Assembly (NCBI GenBank): GCA_015688915.1
Contig: JAATGX010000203.1
Span: forward strand, 1-15,420
Length of the DNA stretch: 15,420 nt
Origin: Desulfuromonadales bacterium
Lineage (GTDB): Bacteria > Desulfobacterota > Desulfuromonadia > Geobacterales > Pseudopelobacteraceae
Direction of reading: 5' to 3'
The notes beneath the pieces were generated by a model that was given only the letters and a program-made list of their open reading frames with translations, searched no databases and was not told the origin of the DNA. Below are positions 7,228-14,196 of this stretch, piece after piece. The first letter of the stretch is position 1, and every line of letters begins with the position of its first letter. A program made the translations under genes and the position numbers.

Positions 7228-7307
7228 CTTTGATCGGGTATCAAAGCAGCCCGGTGGAGCGGGACGGTATGGGCGGGAAGACCCTCTGCCCAGGGAAGAG
7301 ATGGCCG

Positions 7308-7838
<531 letters not shown>

Positions 7839-7879
7839 CGCGACTTCCTTCCCCAAGACAGTTCACACAACATGCATGT

Positions 7880-7893
7880 AACGGAAAACCGTT
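7880..7893. repeat. Short inverted repeat upstream of cheX
   Basis: AACGG-AAAA-CCGTT is a perfect 5-bp inverted repeat with a 4-base spacer, 42 bases upstream of the cheX ATG. An ATGCAT palindrome lies just beside it (7873-7878). It could be an operator in a cheX promoter region; no clear -35/-10 pair was found to settle this. Confidence 0.35.
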
Positions 7894-7905
7894 CTCCTTA
7901 CCTAC

Positions 7906-8081
7906 CCTGAATCCGTGACACCTGGACGGCGAAGCGAGCGAAATGCCGGAGCCAATCGCCGCCCATGAAGCCCCATGCCGGCTGTGCCGAGTGAACTCCG
8001 CCCCGGAGGTACATGCCGCCTGAAACGCCGAGGCTGAGGCATTCCAAGCGAGAGAAACCGGGAAGGTGGCACGGATTCAGG
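7906..8081. repeat. 176-bp non-coding element bounded by 17-bp inverted repeats
   Basis: The left end is CCTGAATCCGTGACACC (7906-7922) and the right end GGTGGCACGGATTCAGG (8065-8081). They are inverted copies matching at 16 of 17 positions. Inside, a second imperfect arm pair is visible (GAAATGCCGGAGCC near 7940 against GGCTGAGGCATTCC near 8032, 11 of 14), so one strand could fold into a long stem. CTTAC occurs immediately right of the element (8082-8086) and four bases left of it (7897-7901), a possible but imperfect target duplication. The element begins just before the TAA of the TPR gene and fills most of the 244-bp gap to cheX. It may be a MITE-like or REP-like remnant, or a regulatory structure. 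A 96-codon open frame here (7902-8192, minus) has no recognisable product. Confidence 0.5.
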
Positions 8082-8082
8082 C

Positions 8083-10038
8083 TTACGTGAGGTCGAATCC
8101 CCGGAGATCATCGTCCGAGAACTCAAGAGCGGCGTCTGCCCCGATGGCGTCGGGGTGTGCATACCGGGCACGGAAACCGGGATTGGCCGCATCGGTCTCG
8201 GCCAGCAGCTTGTCGGCTTCGGCGCCCTTGCCGAGCAGATTGCAGGTCAGGGCCAGTTCATACTTGATCGACAAGGTTTCCTCGAGGTTCAGTCCCGGCT
8301 TCAACAACGATACCAGGATGGCCCTTCTCCCTGTGGACGCCTGCGTGGTGTCCTCGATACTCAATCCCGGCTTCAGCAGGGATCGCAATACGCTTTCGGA
8401 CGTCGCCAGGTCCCCTTTGTCCCGAAGACAGGCGCCTTGCAGGATAAGGCATTTCATCTTCAGGGCGGGATCTTCCCCGGCACGACGGAATTCGCTGATG
8501 GCGTCATCGTAGAGTCCCATCTCCCTGAAGGATACCCCCAGATCGTAATGGGAACGGGCATCCGGGCCATCCAGGCCACTGCCGAACCTGACGCCTCCCG
8601 GCGACAGGGGAATGCTGTCGAAAACCACCGAGACCGAATCAAGCCAATCATCGCCAAATATCCCCGTGGGTTCTATATTCGCCTCCACACGTTCGAATCT
8701 CGCGTCGTTATCGATCTCGATCTCGATTTCGATCTCCAACTCGTCTTCATCGGGGTACTCGGGAACAGCCTCCTCCGAAAGTGCCGGCCGTTCCGGGGAG
8801 AGAACTTTCGCCGCAGGCTCCGTCGCGGGTTCGCTGCCGGGCTCGTCATCCCGGACCGATTCCGGGGTTTCAGGGGATGCCGATTCATTGCCGTCGCGAC
8901 GGTCTGGCCCGGCAGACGGTTTCCTGGATGCATCGGGAACCGCATCTCCAGCATGTTTGGCGGAGATGGCCGTGAACGAGGCCAGCCTGGGGCCGAGCGC
9001 CTCGGCGCCGTCCTTGTCGCCGATTACCTCAAGGACGCGCTTCCACCCTTCCAGCACCCGCACATTGACCGGATCGATCTCGTCGAGGTTCTTGTATATC
9101 CCGGCCAGAAAGGTAGCGGCCCCGGCATCCATGAACGCCTGTTCGTGGAGATCGAGCAGCGTCAGCGCCCCCTTGACGTCCCGCTCGGCGACGAGGCACT
9201 CCAGCAGTCCCTGTTTGGGGGCGACTTCATCGGGGAAAAAGGTGAGGTAGTGCTGAAAGGCGACCTTGAGACGGTGCGGCTGGTTGAGCTTTCCGTAGGC
9301 GGCGACCATCAGGTCCCACCTGCGCCGGTCATGGGGGTTGCTCCGCAGCAAGGCCTGTATGCCCGTGACAGCCGAGGCGGCATTGCCCTGCTCCACCTGC
9401 TCGGCCAGCACTTCGAGCATGAAGTCGTTTTTTTCCGGAAACTGTTGCTGGATACGCGCATTCAGCCTGGAGAGCGCCGTTGCGTCACCGCGTTCCTGGA
9501 GGAGTGCGGCGGACCGCATGAACACCGCATATGATTCATCCCTTTTGCCGGCCTGAAAAAACGCTTCCCCCAGTTTGAGCCTGATGCTGATGTTGCTCGG
9601 GTCCACATCCTGCTTCCTGGCAAGAACCTTGAGCGCCTCCTCCGTATTGAGCGACTTGTCGTAATAATCATAGACCTGCTTGTATTCGGCCAGGGCGTTA
9701 CCCACCAGCCCATGCTGCTCGTTAAGCCCGGCAAGCGTCATGGTTATGGCAATGTCCTGCGGGAAAAGCTTCTGGAGCTGTTTATAGACGGCAATTGCCT
9801 TGAGGTTGAAGCCATGACTGGAATAGTACGTGCCGATGGCCTCGAACTCGGGGCGGGCCTCCGCGCCACGCCCCGCCTTGACCAGGAGTTCGGCCAGCTT
9901 CTGGCGATGATTGAGGGCGGAAGGCTCCAGCGACACTATCCGCCGATAGGCTTCCACGGCCTTGTCCAGTTGACCTCGCAGCACCAGCCGCTGCGCCTCT
10001 TCAATAAGCTTGTCCTTCTTGGAAACCGCTACCGCCAT
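8083..10038 (-). CDS. Large TPR-repeat protein of unknown role
   Basis: A 651-residue protein without signal peptide or membrane helix, so probably a cytoplasmic scaffold. Residues of about 8-345 are tetratricopeptide repeats, for example LIEEAQRLVLRGQLDKAVEA and IRLKLGEAFFQAGKRDESY. Residues 360-445 are a Pro/Ser/Glu-rich disordered linker ending in an acidic EDELEIEIEIEID run (431-443). Residues of about 495-620 hold further TPR-like helices (YDLGVSFREMGLYDDAISEF). Within these, SLLKPGLSIEDT (553-564) recurs as SLLKPGLNLEET (577-588), a likely 24-codon duplication. The tail is acidic (EFSDDDLRGFDLT). The ATG at 10038 has only a weak GGGA ribosome site. It is followed by cheX on the same strand and preceded by a promoter region shared with dedA. 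TPR proteins of this layout are scaffolds for protein complexes; a link to CheX or motility is a guess from position only. Confidence 0.85.
   Translation of the reverse strand: MAVAVSKKDKLIEEAQRLVLRGQLDKAVEAYRRIVSLEPSALNHRQKLAELLVKAGRGAEARPEFEAIGTYYSSHGFNLKAIAVYKQLQKLFPQDIAITMTLAGLNEQHGLVGNALAEYKQVYDYYDKSLNTEEALKVLARKQDVDPSNISIRLKLGEAFFQAGKRDESYAVFMRSAALLQERGDATALSRLNARIQQQFPEKNDFMLEVLAEQVEQGNAASAVTGIQALLRSNPHDRRRWDLMVAAYGKLNQPHRLKVAFQHYLTFFPDEVAPKQGLLECLVAERDVKGALTLLDLHEQAFMDAGAATFLAGIYKNLDEIDPVNVRVLEGWKRVLEVIGDKDGAEALGPRLASFTAISAKHAGDAVPDASRKPSAGPDRRDGNESASPETPESVRDDEPGSEPATEPAAKVLSPERPALSEEAVPEYPDEDELEIEIEIEIDNDARFERVEANIEPTGIFGDDWLDSVSVVFDSIPLSPGGVRFGSGLDGPDARSHYDLGVSFREMGLYDDAISEFRRAGEDPALKMKCLILQGACLRDKGDLATSESVLRSLLKPGLSIEDTTQASTGRRAILVSLLKPGLNLEETLSIKYELALTCNLLGKGAEADKLLAETDAANPGFRARYAHPDAIGADAALEFSDDDLRGFDLT
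8711..8734. repeat. Hexanucleotide tandem repeat inside the TPR gene
   Basis: Four consecutive hexamers, TCGATC, TCGATC, TCGATT and TCGATC, encode the alternating Glu-Ile run at residues 435-442 on the minus strand. A gain or loss of a unit keeps the reading frame and changes only linker length. Confidence 0.6.
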
Positions 10039-10091
10039 GTTCTATGATCCCGTTGCGCCAACTGGCTAAAATACTTGGAAAAAACATATTA

Positions 10092-10120
10092 AAACTACGG
10101 CAAATACCCACCCATGTCAA
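10092..10120 (-). promoter_or_regulatory. Likely promoter of the TPR gene
   Basis: On the minus strand a perfect TTGACA (10120-10115) is followed after 17 bases by TAGTTT (10097-10092), a weak -10 that keeps the key A at position 2 and T at position 6. The predicted start leaves a leader of about 45 bases. Confidence 0.45.
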
Positions 10121-10176
10121 GCATAATAACCCGTTTACATTACGGTTTTGACCAGGTCCACGGGAACTGAATTATT

Positions 10177-10205
10177 TTGACATGCCCACCAAAATACAGT
10201 AGCTT
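10177..10205 (+). promoter_or_regulatory. Likely promoter of the dedA-trmJ-semiSWEET run
   Basis: A perfect TTGACA (10177-10182) is followed after 17 bases by TAGCTT (10200-10205). The predicted start near 10212 leaves a leader of about 72 bases. The sequence TTGACATG occurs inverted at the opposite-facing TPR promoter (10113-10120). The remainder of the 245-bp gap 10039-10283 shows no gene or other element. Confidence 0.5.
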
Positions 10206-10283
10206 AATGCACCTCGTGCCGGGCTGCCAGCGGTGCGATCCGCAGCCTTTTGTCCGCATTATCCTGCTGATGGGGGCTCAGTG

Positions 10284-10919
10284 ATGCATGTCCAGCACCT
10301 CCTCGGAGAATACCTCCAAGTCCACGGCTACTGGCTCCTGTTCGTCGGAACCTTCCTGGAAGGCGAGGCCATCCTGATCATGGCCGGCTTTCTGGCCTTC
10401 GAGGGGTATCTGAATATCGGCGGCGTCATCCTCACGGCCTTTGCCGGCTCGTTTCTCGGCGATCAATTCTATTTCTACCTCGGCCATTTCAAGGGAAGAA
10501 AACTGTTGCGGCGGTTCCACGCCGTTGCCCGCAAATTCCGCGAAGCGTTGCGCCTGATCGAGAAGTACGGGGCCTTTGTCGAGTTTATCTCCCGCTACAC
10601 CTACGGGTTTCGCATCGTGCTCCCCATCATACTCGGGATCACCAGCCTGCCGGCCCGCACGTTCCTCTGGATCAATCTGGCCAGCGCCCTTTCCTGGGCA
10701 GCCGTATTTGCCCTGGGCGGCTACCTGTTCGGTAAAAGCGCCTCCCTGTTCCTCGACGACGTGAGCAAGTACGAATATCATCTCATGCTGGCGCTGGTGG
10801 GATTCATCATGACAGCCTGGGTGGTTCACCTGTATCATATGTGGCACCTGAAGCGGCCGGCCCGGGAACGGCTGGCCAGGATACGCGCCCTGTCCGGCGC
10901 CCGGAATGGAGAAAAATGA
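10284..10919 (+). CDS. DedA-family inner membrane protein
   Basis: A 211-residue integral membrane protein of the DedA/VTT family, members of which move lipid carriers or phospholipids between membrane leaflets and affect proton-motive force. Visible family features are the first hairpin with FLEGEAILIMAGFLAFEG (Glu26/Glu28), GDQFYFYLGHFKGRKLLRRF (Asp60), and ISRYTYGFRIVLPIILG with Arg104 and Arg110 spaced six apart as in well-studied DedA proteins. Then come NLASALSWAAVFALGGYLFG and a last helix at about 166-184 with a basic tail. The ATG at 10284 follows GGGGG at seven bases; an adjacent in-frame GTG at 10281 is possible. Its stop overlaps the trmJ start (ATGA), so the genes are translationally coupled. 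The specific lipid substrate is not shown by the sequence. Confidence 0.9.
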   Translation: MHVQHLLGEYLQVHGYWLLFVGTFLEGEAILIMAGFLAFEGYLNIGGVILTAFAGSFLGDQFYFYLGHFKGRKLLRRFHAVARKFREALRLIEKYGAFVEFISRYTYGFRIVLPIILGITSLPARTFLWINLASALSWAAVFALGGYLFGKSASLFLDDVSKYEYHLMLALVGFIMTAWVVHLYHMWHLKRPARERLARIRALSGARNGEK

Positions 10920-11659
10920 GCTCGGCAAACGAACATGTATGCATTGTACTGGTCGAACCCCAGTCCCCCGGCAACATCGGCATGGTCTGCCGCGCCATGA
11001 AAAACATGGGGCTGTCGCGCCTGCGCCTGGTGAAGGGATGCGACCGTTTTCAGCCCGAATCGCTCAAGTTCGCCGTGGCGGCCAGGGACCTGCTGGAACA
11101 GGCGGAGGTCTTTCCCGACCTGGCCTCGGCCCTGGCCGACAGCACCCTGACGGTCGGCACCACGCGGCGTCACGGCAAATACCGCCAGGAGATCCTGTCG
11201 CCGCCCGAGGTGGCGACACGCCTCAGGGACCACGCCGGCCCCGATTGCCGGGCAGCCATCGTATTCGGCCGCGAGGACAGCGGACTGACCACCGATGAGC
11301 TTTCCCTCTGCCGCTGGCACGCCACCATCCCATCGGCCGATGAATACGGCTCCCTCAACCTGGCCCAGTCCGTACTGGTATTCTGTTATGAACTGGGCAA
11401 GGCCGGTGCGTCTCCCGGAGGAGGGAGGGAACTGCAATTGGCCGGATCAGCGGACATGGAATCGCTGTTCGGCCAGATGTCCGCCTGCCTGCTGAAGATC
11501 GGCTTCCTGAACGGGCAGAACCCGGAGCACATCATGCGCTCGTTGCGCCGGCTCTTTTTCCGGGCCGAACTGGACGGCCGCGAGGTGGCCATCCTGCGGG
11601 GCATGCTGACCCAGATCGACTGGGCCAGCAGTGGATTTGACGGCAGGAAGCGCCCGTGA
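10916..11659 (+). CDS. trmJ: TrmJ/SpoU-type RNA 2'-O-methyltransferase
   Basis: A 247-residue SPOUT-class enzyme that transfers a methyl group from S-adenosylmethionine to a ribose 2'-OH, in TrmJ at tRNA position 32. All three SpoU motifs are present: motif 1 VEPQSPGNIGMVCRAMKNMG (Asn20, Arg26), motif 2 VFGREDSGLT (116-125) and motif 3 IPSADEYGSLNLAQSV (138-153). RRHGKYRQEI around residue 85-93 and a C-terminal helical extension fit the TrmJ group. The ATG at 10916 overlaps the dedA stop (ATGA) and has GGAG four bases upstream. The stop in turn overlaps the GTG of the semiSWEET gene. The SpoU assignment is certain; the TrmJ assignment is likely from length and overall pattern, and an rRNA target cannot be excluded. 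Confidence 0.88.
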   Translation: MSSANEHVCIVLVEPQSPGNIGMVCRAMKNMGLSRLRLVKGCDRFQPESLKFAVAARDLLEQAEVFPDLASALADSTLTVGTTRRHGKYRQEILSPPEVATRLRDHAGPDCRAAIVFGREDSGLTTDELSLCRWHATIPSADEYGSLNLAQSVLVFCYELGKAGASPGGGRELQLAGSADMESLFGQMSACLLKIGFLNGQNPEHIMRSLRRLFFRAELDGREVAILRGMLTQIDWASSGFDGRKRP

Positions 11660-11922
11660 ACGCCACCACCATTGGACTGATAGCGGGCACCCTGACCAGT
11701 GTTGCCGCCATCCCGCAGGTTGTAAAGACCCTGCGCACCCGCCATGCCAGGGATATCTCCATCTGGCAGCCGCTGCTGCTCGCCTTCGGGGTGGCGCTCT
11801 GGATAATTTACGGCATGCTGATTCATGACCTGCCGCTAATCCTGACCAACATCATATCACTTGGATGCAATGCACTGCTCACCGGCCTGAAGTTTTATTA
11901 CCGTGACGATACCGCCTCATAG
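11656..11922 (+). CDS. SemiSWEET sugar transporter (PQ-loop, MtN3-like)
   Basis: An 88-residue protein with three membrane helices (about 4-22, 37-55 and 60-80). The PQ-loop motif is in helix 1 (AAIPQVVKTLRT), followed by ARDISIWQPLLLAFGVALWIIYG and LPLILTNIISL with the conserved Asn of helix 3. This is the single three-helix unit that dimerises in bacteria to form a SWEET-like sugar uniporter. The start is a GTG overlapping the trmJ stop (GTGA), with AGGAAG six bases upstream. It is the last gene of the coupled dedA-trmJ-semiSWEET run. Sugar specificity is not visible. No terminator is seen in the 42 bases before lemA, so transcription may continue. Confidence 0.88.
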   Translation: MNATTIGLIAGTLTSVAAIPQVVKTLRTRHARDISIWQPLLLAFGVALWIIYGMLIHDLPLILTNIISLGCNALLTGLKFYYRDDTAS

Positions 11923-11964
11923 CCCTCAAACATCCCTAATTTGCAAGCAACTGGAGGAAAACCC

Positions 11965-12549
11965 ATGAAACGACTGATTGCGAAGATGCCCATTATTCTG
12001 CTGCTCACGCTCCTGTCCGGCTGCGGCTACAACACCATGCAGGCCAACGAGGAGGCGGTCGTTGCCGCCTGGGGGAATGTGGAATCATCCTACCAGCGGC
12101 GGGCCGACCTGATCCCCAACCTGGTGGAGGTGGTCAAGGGGTATGCCAAACATGAGGCCGACACCCTCACGGCGGTCACCGAAGCCAGGGCCAGGGTCGG
12201 CTCCATGCAGGTCAGCAAGGATGTGCTCAACAACCCGGCCAGCCTGAACAAGTTCCAGCAGGCCCAGGGGGAGCTCTCCGGCGCCCTTTCCCGCCTGATG
12301 GTGGTGGTCGAGAAATATCCCGACCTGAAGGCCAACCAGAACTTCATGGACCTGCAAAAACAGCTTGAGGGAACCGAGAATCGCATCAACGTGGCCCGCG
12401 AACGCTACAACCAGACGGTGCAGGTCTTCAACACCAGCATCCGCACTTTCCCCAACTCCCTGACCAACTCCATGATTCTGCACCTGCAGCGCAAGGAGCC
12501 GTTCAAGGCCGAGGAAGGGGCCAAGGTGGCTCCCAAGGTGAAGTTCTGA
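11965..12549 (+). CDS. lemA: LemA-family lipoprotein
   Basis: A 194-residue LemA protein. The N-terminus has a lipoprotein signal peptide with lipobox LLSGC, giving lipid-modified Cys20. The rest is the soluble helical LemA domain: VAAWGNVESSYQRRADLIPN, LVEVVKGYAKHEADTLTAVTEARA, the VVVEKYPDLKANQNFMDLQKQLEGTENRI region and RERYNQTVQVFNTSIRTFP. The ATG at 11965 follows GGAGG at seven bases; an open stretch upstream to 11941 is not needed. The next gene encodes a TPM-domain membrane protein, a common LemA partner in many bacteria. The molecular function of LemA proteins is poorly defined. Confidence 0.94.
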   Translation: MKRLIAKMPIILLLTLLSGCGYNTMQANEEAVVAAWGNVESSYQRRADLIPNLVEVVKGYAKHEADTLTAVTEARARVGSMQVSKDVLNNPASLNKFQQAQGELSGALSRLMVVVEKYPDLKANQNFMDLQKQLEGTENRINVARERYNQTVQVFNTSIRTFPNSLTNSMILHLQRKEPFKAEEGAKVAPKVKF

Positions 12550-12605
12550 TTCTGAAAAAAGATTTCTCTCACTCGCTCACTTCCGTTCGCTGGAGCACAC
12601 GGAGT

Positions 12606-12662
12606 CCACAGAGAAACGGCTCATGCCTGGATTTTCTCTGTGTGCTCTGTGAGCTCTGTGAG
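12606..12662. repeat. CTCTGTG-type intergenic repeat, copy 1 (lemA-TPM gap)
   Basis: CACAGAGAAA (12607-12616) and TTTCTCTGTG (12633-12642) form a 10-bp inverted repeat with a 16-base loop. The right arm runs into three tandem 9-mers, CTCTGTGTG, CTCTGTGAG and CTCTGTGAG (12636-12662). A related copy lies at 14748-14822. Repeats of this kind are scattered in intergenic DNA of many Geobacter-like genomes (general knowledge, not searched). The upstream flank (12570-12600) is also C/T-rich. No gene is seen in 12550-12694. Confidence 0.7.
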
Positions 12663-12694
12663 AAACAGATTGTACCGATTTAGGGGTTATCTTA

Positions 12695-13591
12695 ATGCAC
12701 ATGAAGCGCATCCTCGTCATGGTTTTCCTGATGCTCCTGCCGCTCCCGGCCATGGCGCTGGACGTGCCGCGACTCACCGGGCGTGTCAACGACTACGCCG
12801 GGATACTCTCCCCCGAGGCGAGGGCCGGCCTGGAACGGAAACTGGCCGGGTTCGAGGGCGAGACCAGCAACCAGGTTGTCGTGCTCACCATCCCTTCGCT
12901 GCAAGGCGATATCATGGAGCAGTTCGCCATTCGGGTGGCCGAGCAATGGAAGCCGGGCCAGAAGGGAAAGGACAACGGTGTGCTGCTGATCCTGGCCAGG
13001 GCCGAACGCAAGGTGCGCATCGAGGTGGGCATGGGGCTCCAGGGGGTGCTGCCGGATATCACCGCCAGCCATATCATCCGGGACGTCATGCGGCCCTACC
13101 TGAAAGACGACAACTACGACTCGGGCATCGGCGCCGGAGTGGACGCCATCATGGCCGCGACCAAGGGGGAATTCAAGGCTTCCCCCCAGGACAGTGCCCG
13201 CACGCCCCACCGCTCATCCCCCTCCCCCATCACCCTGTTTCTCCTTGCGGTCGTGGCGGCCTTGATCCTGGGGACATTTTCCCGCTACCTGGGGGGAGCG
13301 GCCGGTGCGGCCGGTCTGCCCCTGGCGGCCTGGTTCAGTTTTCCCGGCATCACGCTCCTGACCCTGGCCCTGCTTGCCGCGGCAGGTTTCGCGGGAGGCT
13401 TGTTCCTCAGCATGCTCCTCGGCGGCTTCTTCGGAGGAGGTGGCGGTTCTTTTGGCGGGGGCTGGGGTGGCGGCTTCTTCGGAGGGGGCTTTGGGGGCGG
13501 TTTCGGAGGAGGCGGCTCATCCGGAGGCGATGATGGCTTTTCAGGCGGTGGGGGTGGCTTTGACGGTGGCGGTTCTTCGGACGACTATTGA
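12695..13591 (+). CDS. TPM-domain membrane protein with Gly-rich tail (YgcG-like)
   Basis: A 298-residue exported protein. Residues 1-21 are a signal peptide (cleavage probably after MAMA). Residues of about 24-155 form the TPM domain: LTGRVNDYAGILSPEAR, LAGFEGETSNQVVVLTIPSL, GKDNGVLLILARAERKVRIE and VGMGLQGVLPDITASHIIRD. Two hydrophobic helices follow (about 177-196 and 218-244). The tail from 243 is almost all Gly with Phe, Ser, Trp and Asp, ending GGSSDDY. TPM domains are linked to photosystem repair phosphatase activity in plants, but bacterial function is unclear. AGGGG lies nine bases before the first ATG; the ATG at 12701 is an alternative. It pairs with lemA upstream and ends eight bases before the ruvA stop on the other strand, leaving no room for a conventional terminator. 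Confidence 0.9.
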   Translation: MHMKRILVMVFLMLLPLPAMALDVPRLTGRVNDYAGILSPEARAGLERKLAGFEGETSNQVVVLTIPSLQGDIMEQFAIRVAEQWKPGQKGKDNGVLLILARAERKVRIEVGMGLQGVLPDITASHIIRDVMRPYLKDDNYDSGIGAGVDAIMAATKGEFKASPQDSARTPHRSSPSPITLFLLAVVAALILGTFSRYLGGAAGAAGLPLAAWFSFPGITLLTLALLAAAGFAGGLFLSMLLGGFFGGGGGSFGGGWGGGFFGGGFGGGFGGGGSSGGDDGFSGGGGGFDGGGSSDDY

Positions 13592-13599
13592 CGACAAGC

Positions 13600-14196
13600 C
13601 TATTTCATCAGGATCTTGAGCGCCTGTTTCAACAGCTCTTCCACCCCTGCCCCGCCGGACGCATCCAGGCCACCCAGGGCCTTGCGGACCTGGGGTTCCT
13701 TGTAGCCCAGGTTCATCAGCGCCGAGGCAACATCGTCCATGACATCGCCCGCGGGCAGTTCGCGCGGCTCCGCCGCCGGTACGGAAGTCATGTCCAGTTT
13801 CCCCACCTTCTCCTTCAACTCCAGGATCAACCGCTCGGCGGTCTTCTTGCCGATTCCCGGAATGGCCGACAGCTTGTGGATATCGCTCTGGTTCAGGGCC
13901 TGGGCCAGGGCTGCCGGCTGGATATTGGAAAGGATGTCTCGGCCCAGCTTGGGACCGATGCCCGAAACCGAGATCAACAACTGGAAGAAGGACTTCTCCA
14001 GCCGGGTACGGAAGCCGTAGAGCAGGATGGCATCCTCCCGCACGCTGGTGTGGATCTGCAGGCTGACCATCCCCTCCTCGGGAAGTTCATAGTAGGTGGA
14101 AAAGGGGATCAGCACCCGGTAGCCGACACCGTTCACGTCCAGGACGATGTGGTCCGGGGATTTATGGGCGATCCGGCCCGTAAGCATGGCGATCAT
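13600..14196 (-). CDS. ruvA: Holliday junction branch-migration subunit RuvA
   Basis: A 198-residue protein that binds four-way DNA junctions and loads RuvB. The N-terminal OB-fold is MIAMLTGRIAHKSPDHIVLDV to about residue 62. The two helix-hairpin-helix motifs are SVSGIGPKLGRDIL (77-89) and SAIPGIGKKTAERLI (110-124). A linker rich in Ala/Pro/Glu (138-150) leads to the C-terminal RuvB-contact domain (about 153-196). The length is normal. The start ATG overlaps the ruvC stop (ATGA), so the pair is translationally coupled. ruvB does not follow: the next gene is the convergent TPM gene, eight bases from the ruvA stop. Confidence 0.97.
   Translation of the reverse strand: MIAMLTGRIAHKSPDHIVLDVNGVGYRVLIPFSTYYELPEEGMVSLQIHTSVREDAILLYGFRTRLEKSFFQLLISVSGIGPKLGRDILSNIQPAALAQALNQSDIHKLSAIPGIGKKTAERLILELKEKVGKLDMTSVPAAEPRELPAGDVMDDVASALMNLGYKEPQVRKALGGLDASGGAGVEELLKQALKILMK

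Noticed and set aside
5004..7244. 746-codon open frame on the minus strand opposite maeB
   Set aside because: It is antisense to a perfectly recognisable malic enzyme, has no known domain, and its His/Gly/Asp-rich composition is that expected from GC-rich antisense frames.
7902..8192. 96-codon minus-strand frame in the TPR-cheX gap
   Set aside because: It overlaps the TPR coding end in another frame, has no good ribosome site or domain, and mostly covers the inverted-repeat element.
8155..9534. 459-codon plus-strand open frame opposite the TPR gene
   Set aside because: Antisense shadow; the minus strand gives clean TPR repeats and the expected disordered linker.
12636..12662. Tandem 9-mers considered as a CRISPR array
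   Set aside because: Units are only 9 bp with no spacers and no cas genes nearby; they belong to the dispersed CTCTGTG repeat family.
12640..13533. 297-codon plus-strand frame overlapping the TPM gene
   Set aside because: It is a different frame of the TPM gene; the TPM frame has a signal peptide, domain motifs and a Gly-rich tail, while this one is His/Gly/Arg-rich noise.
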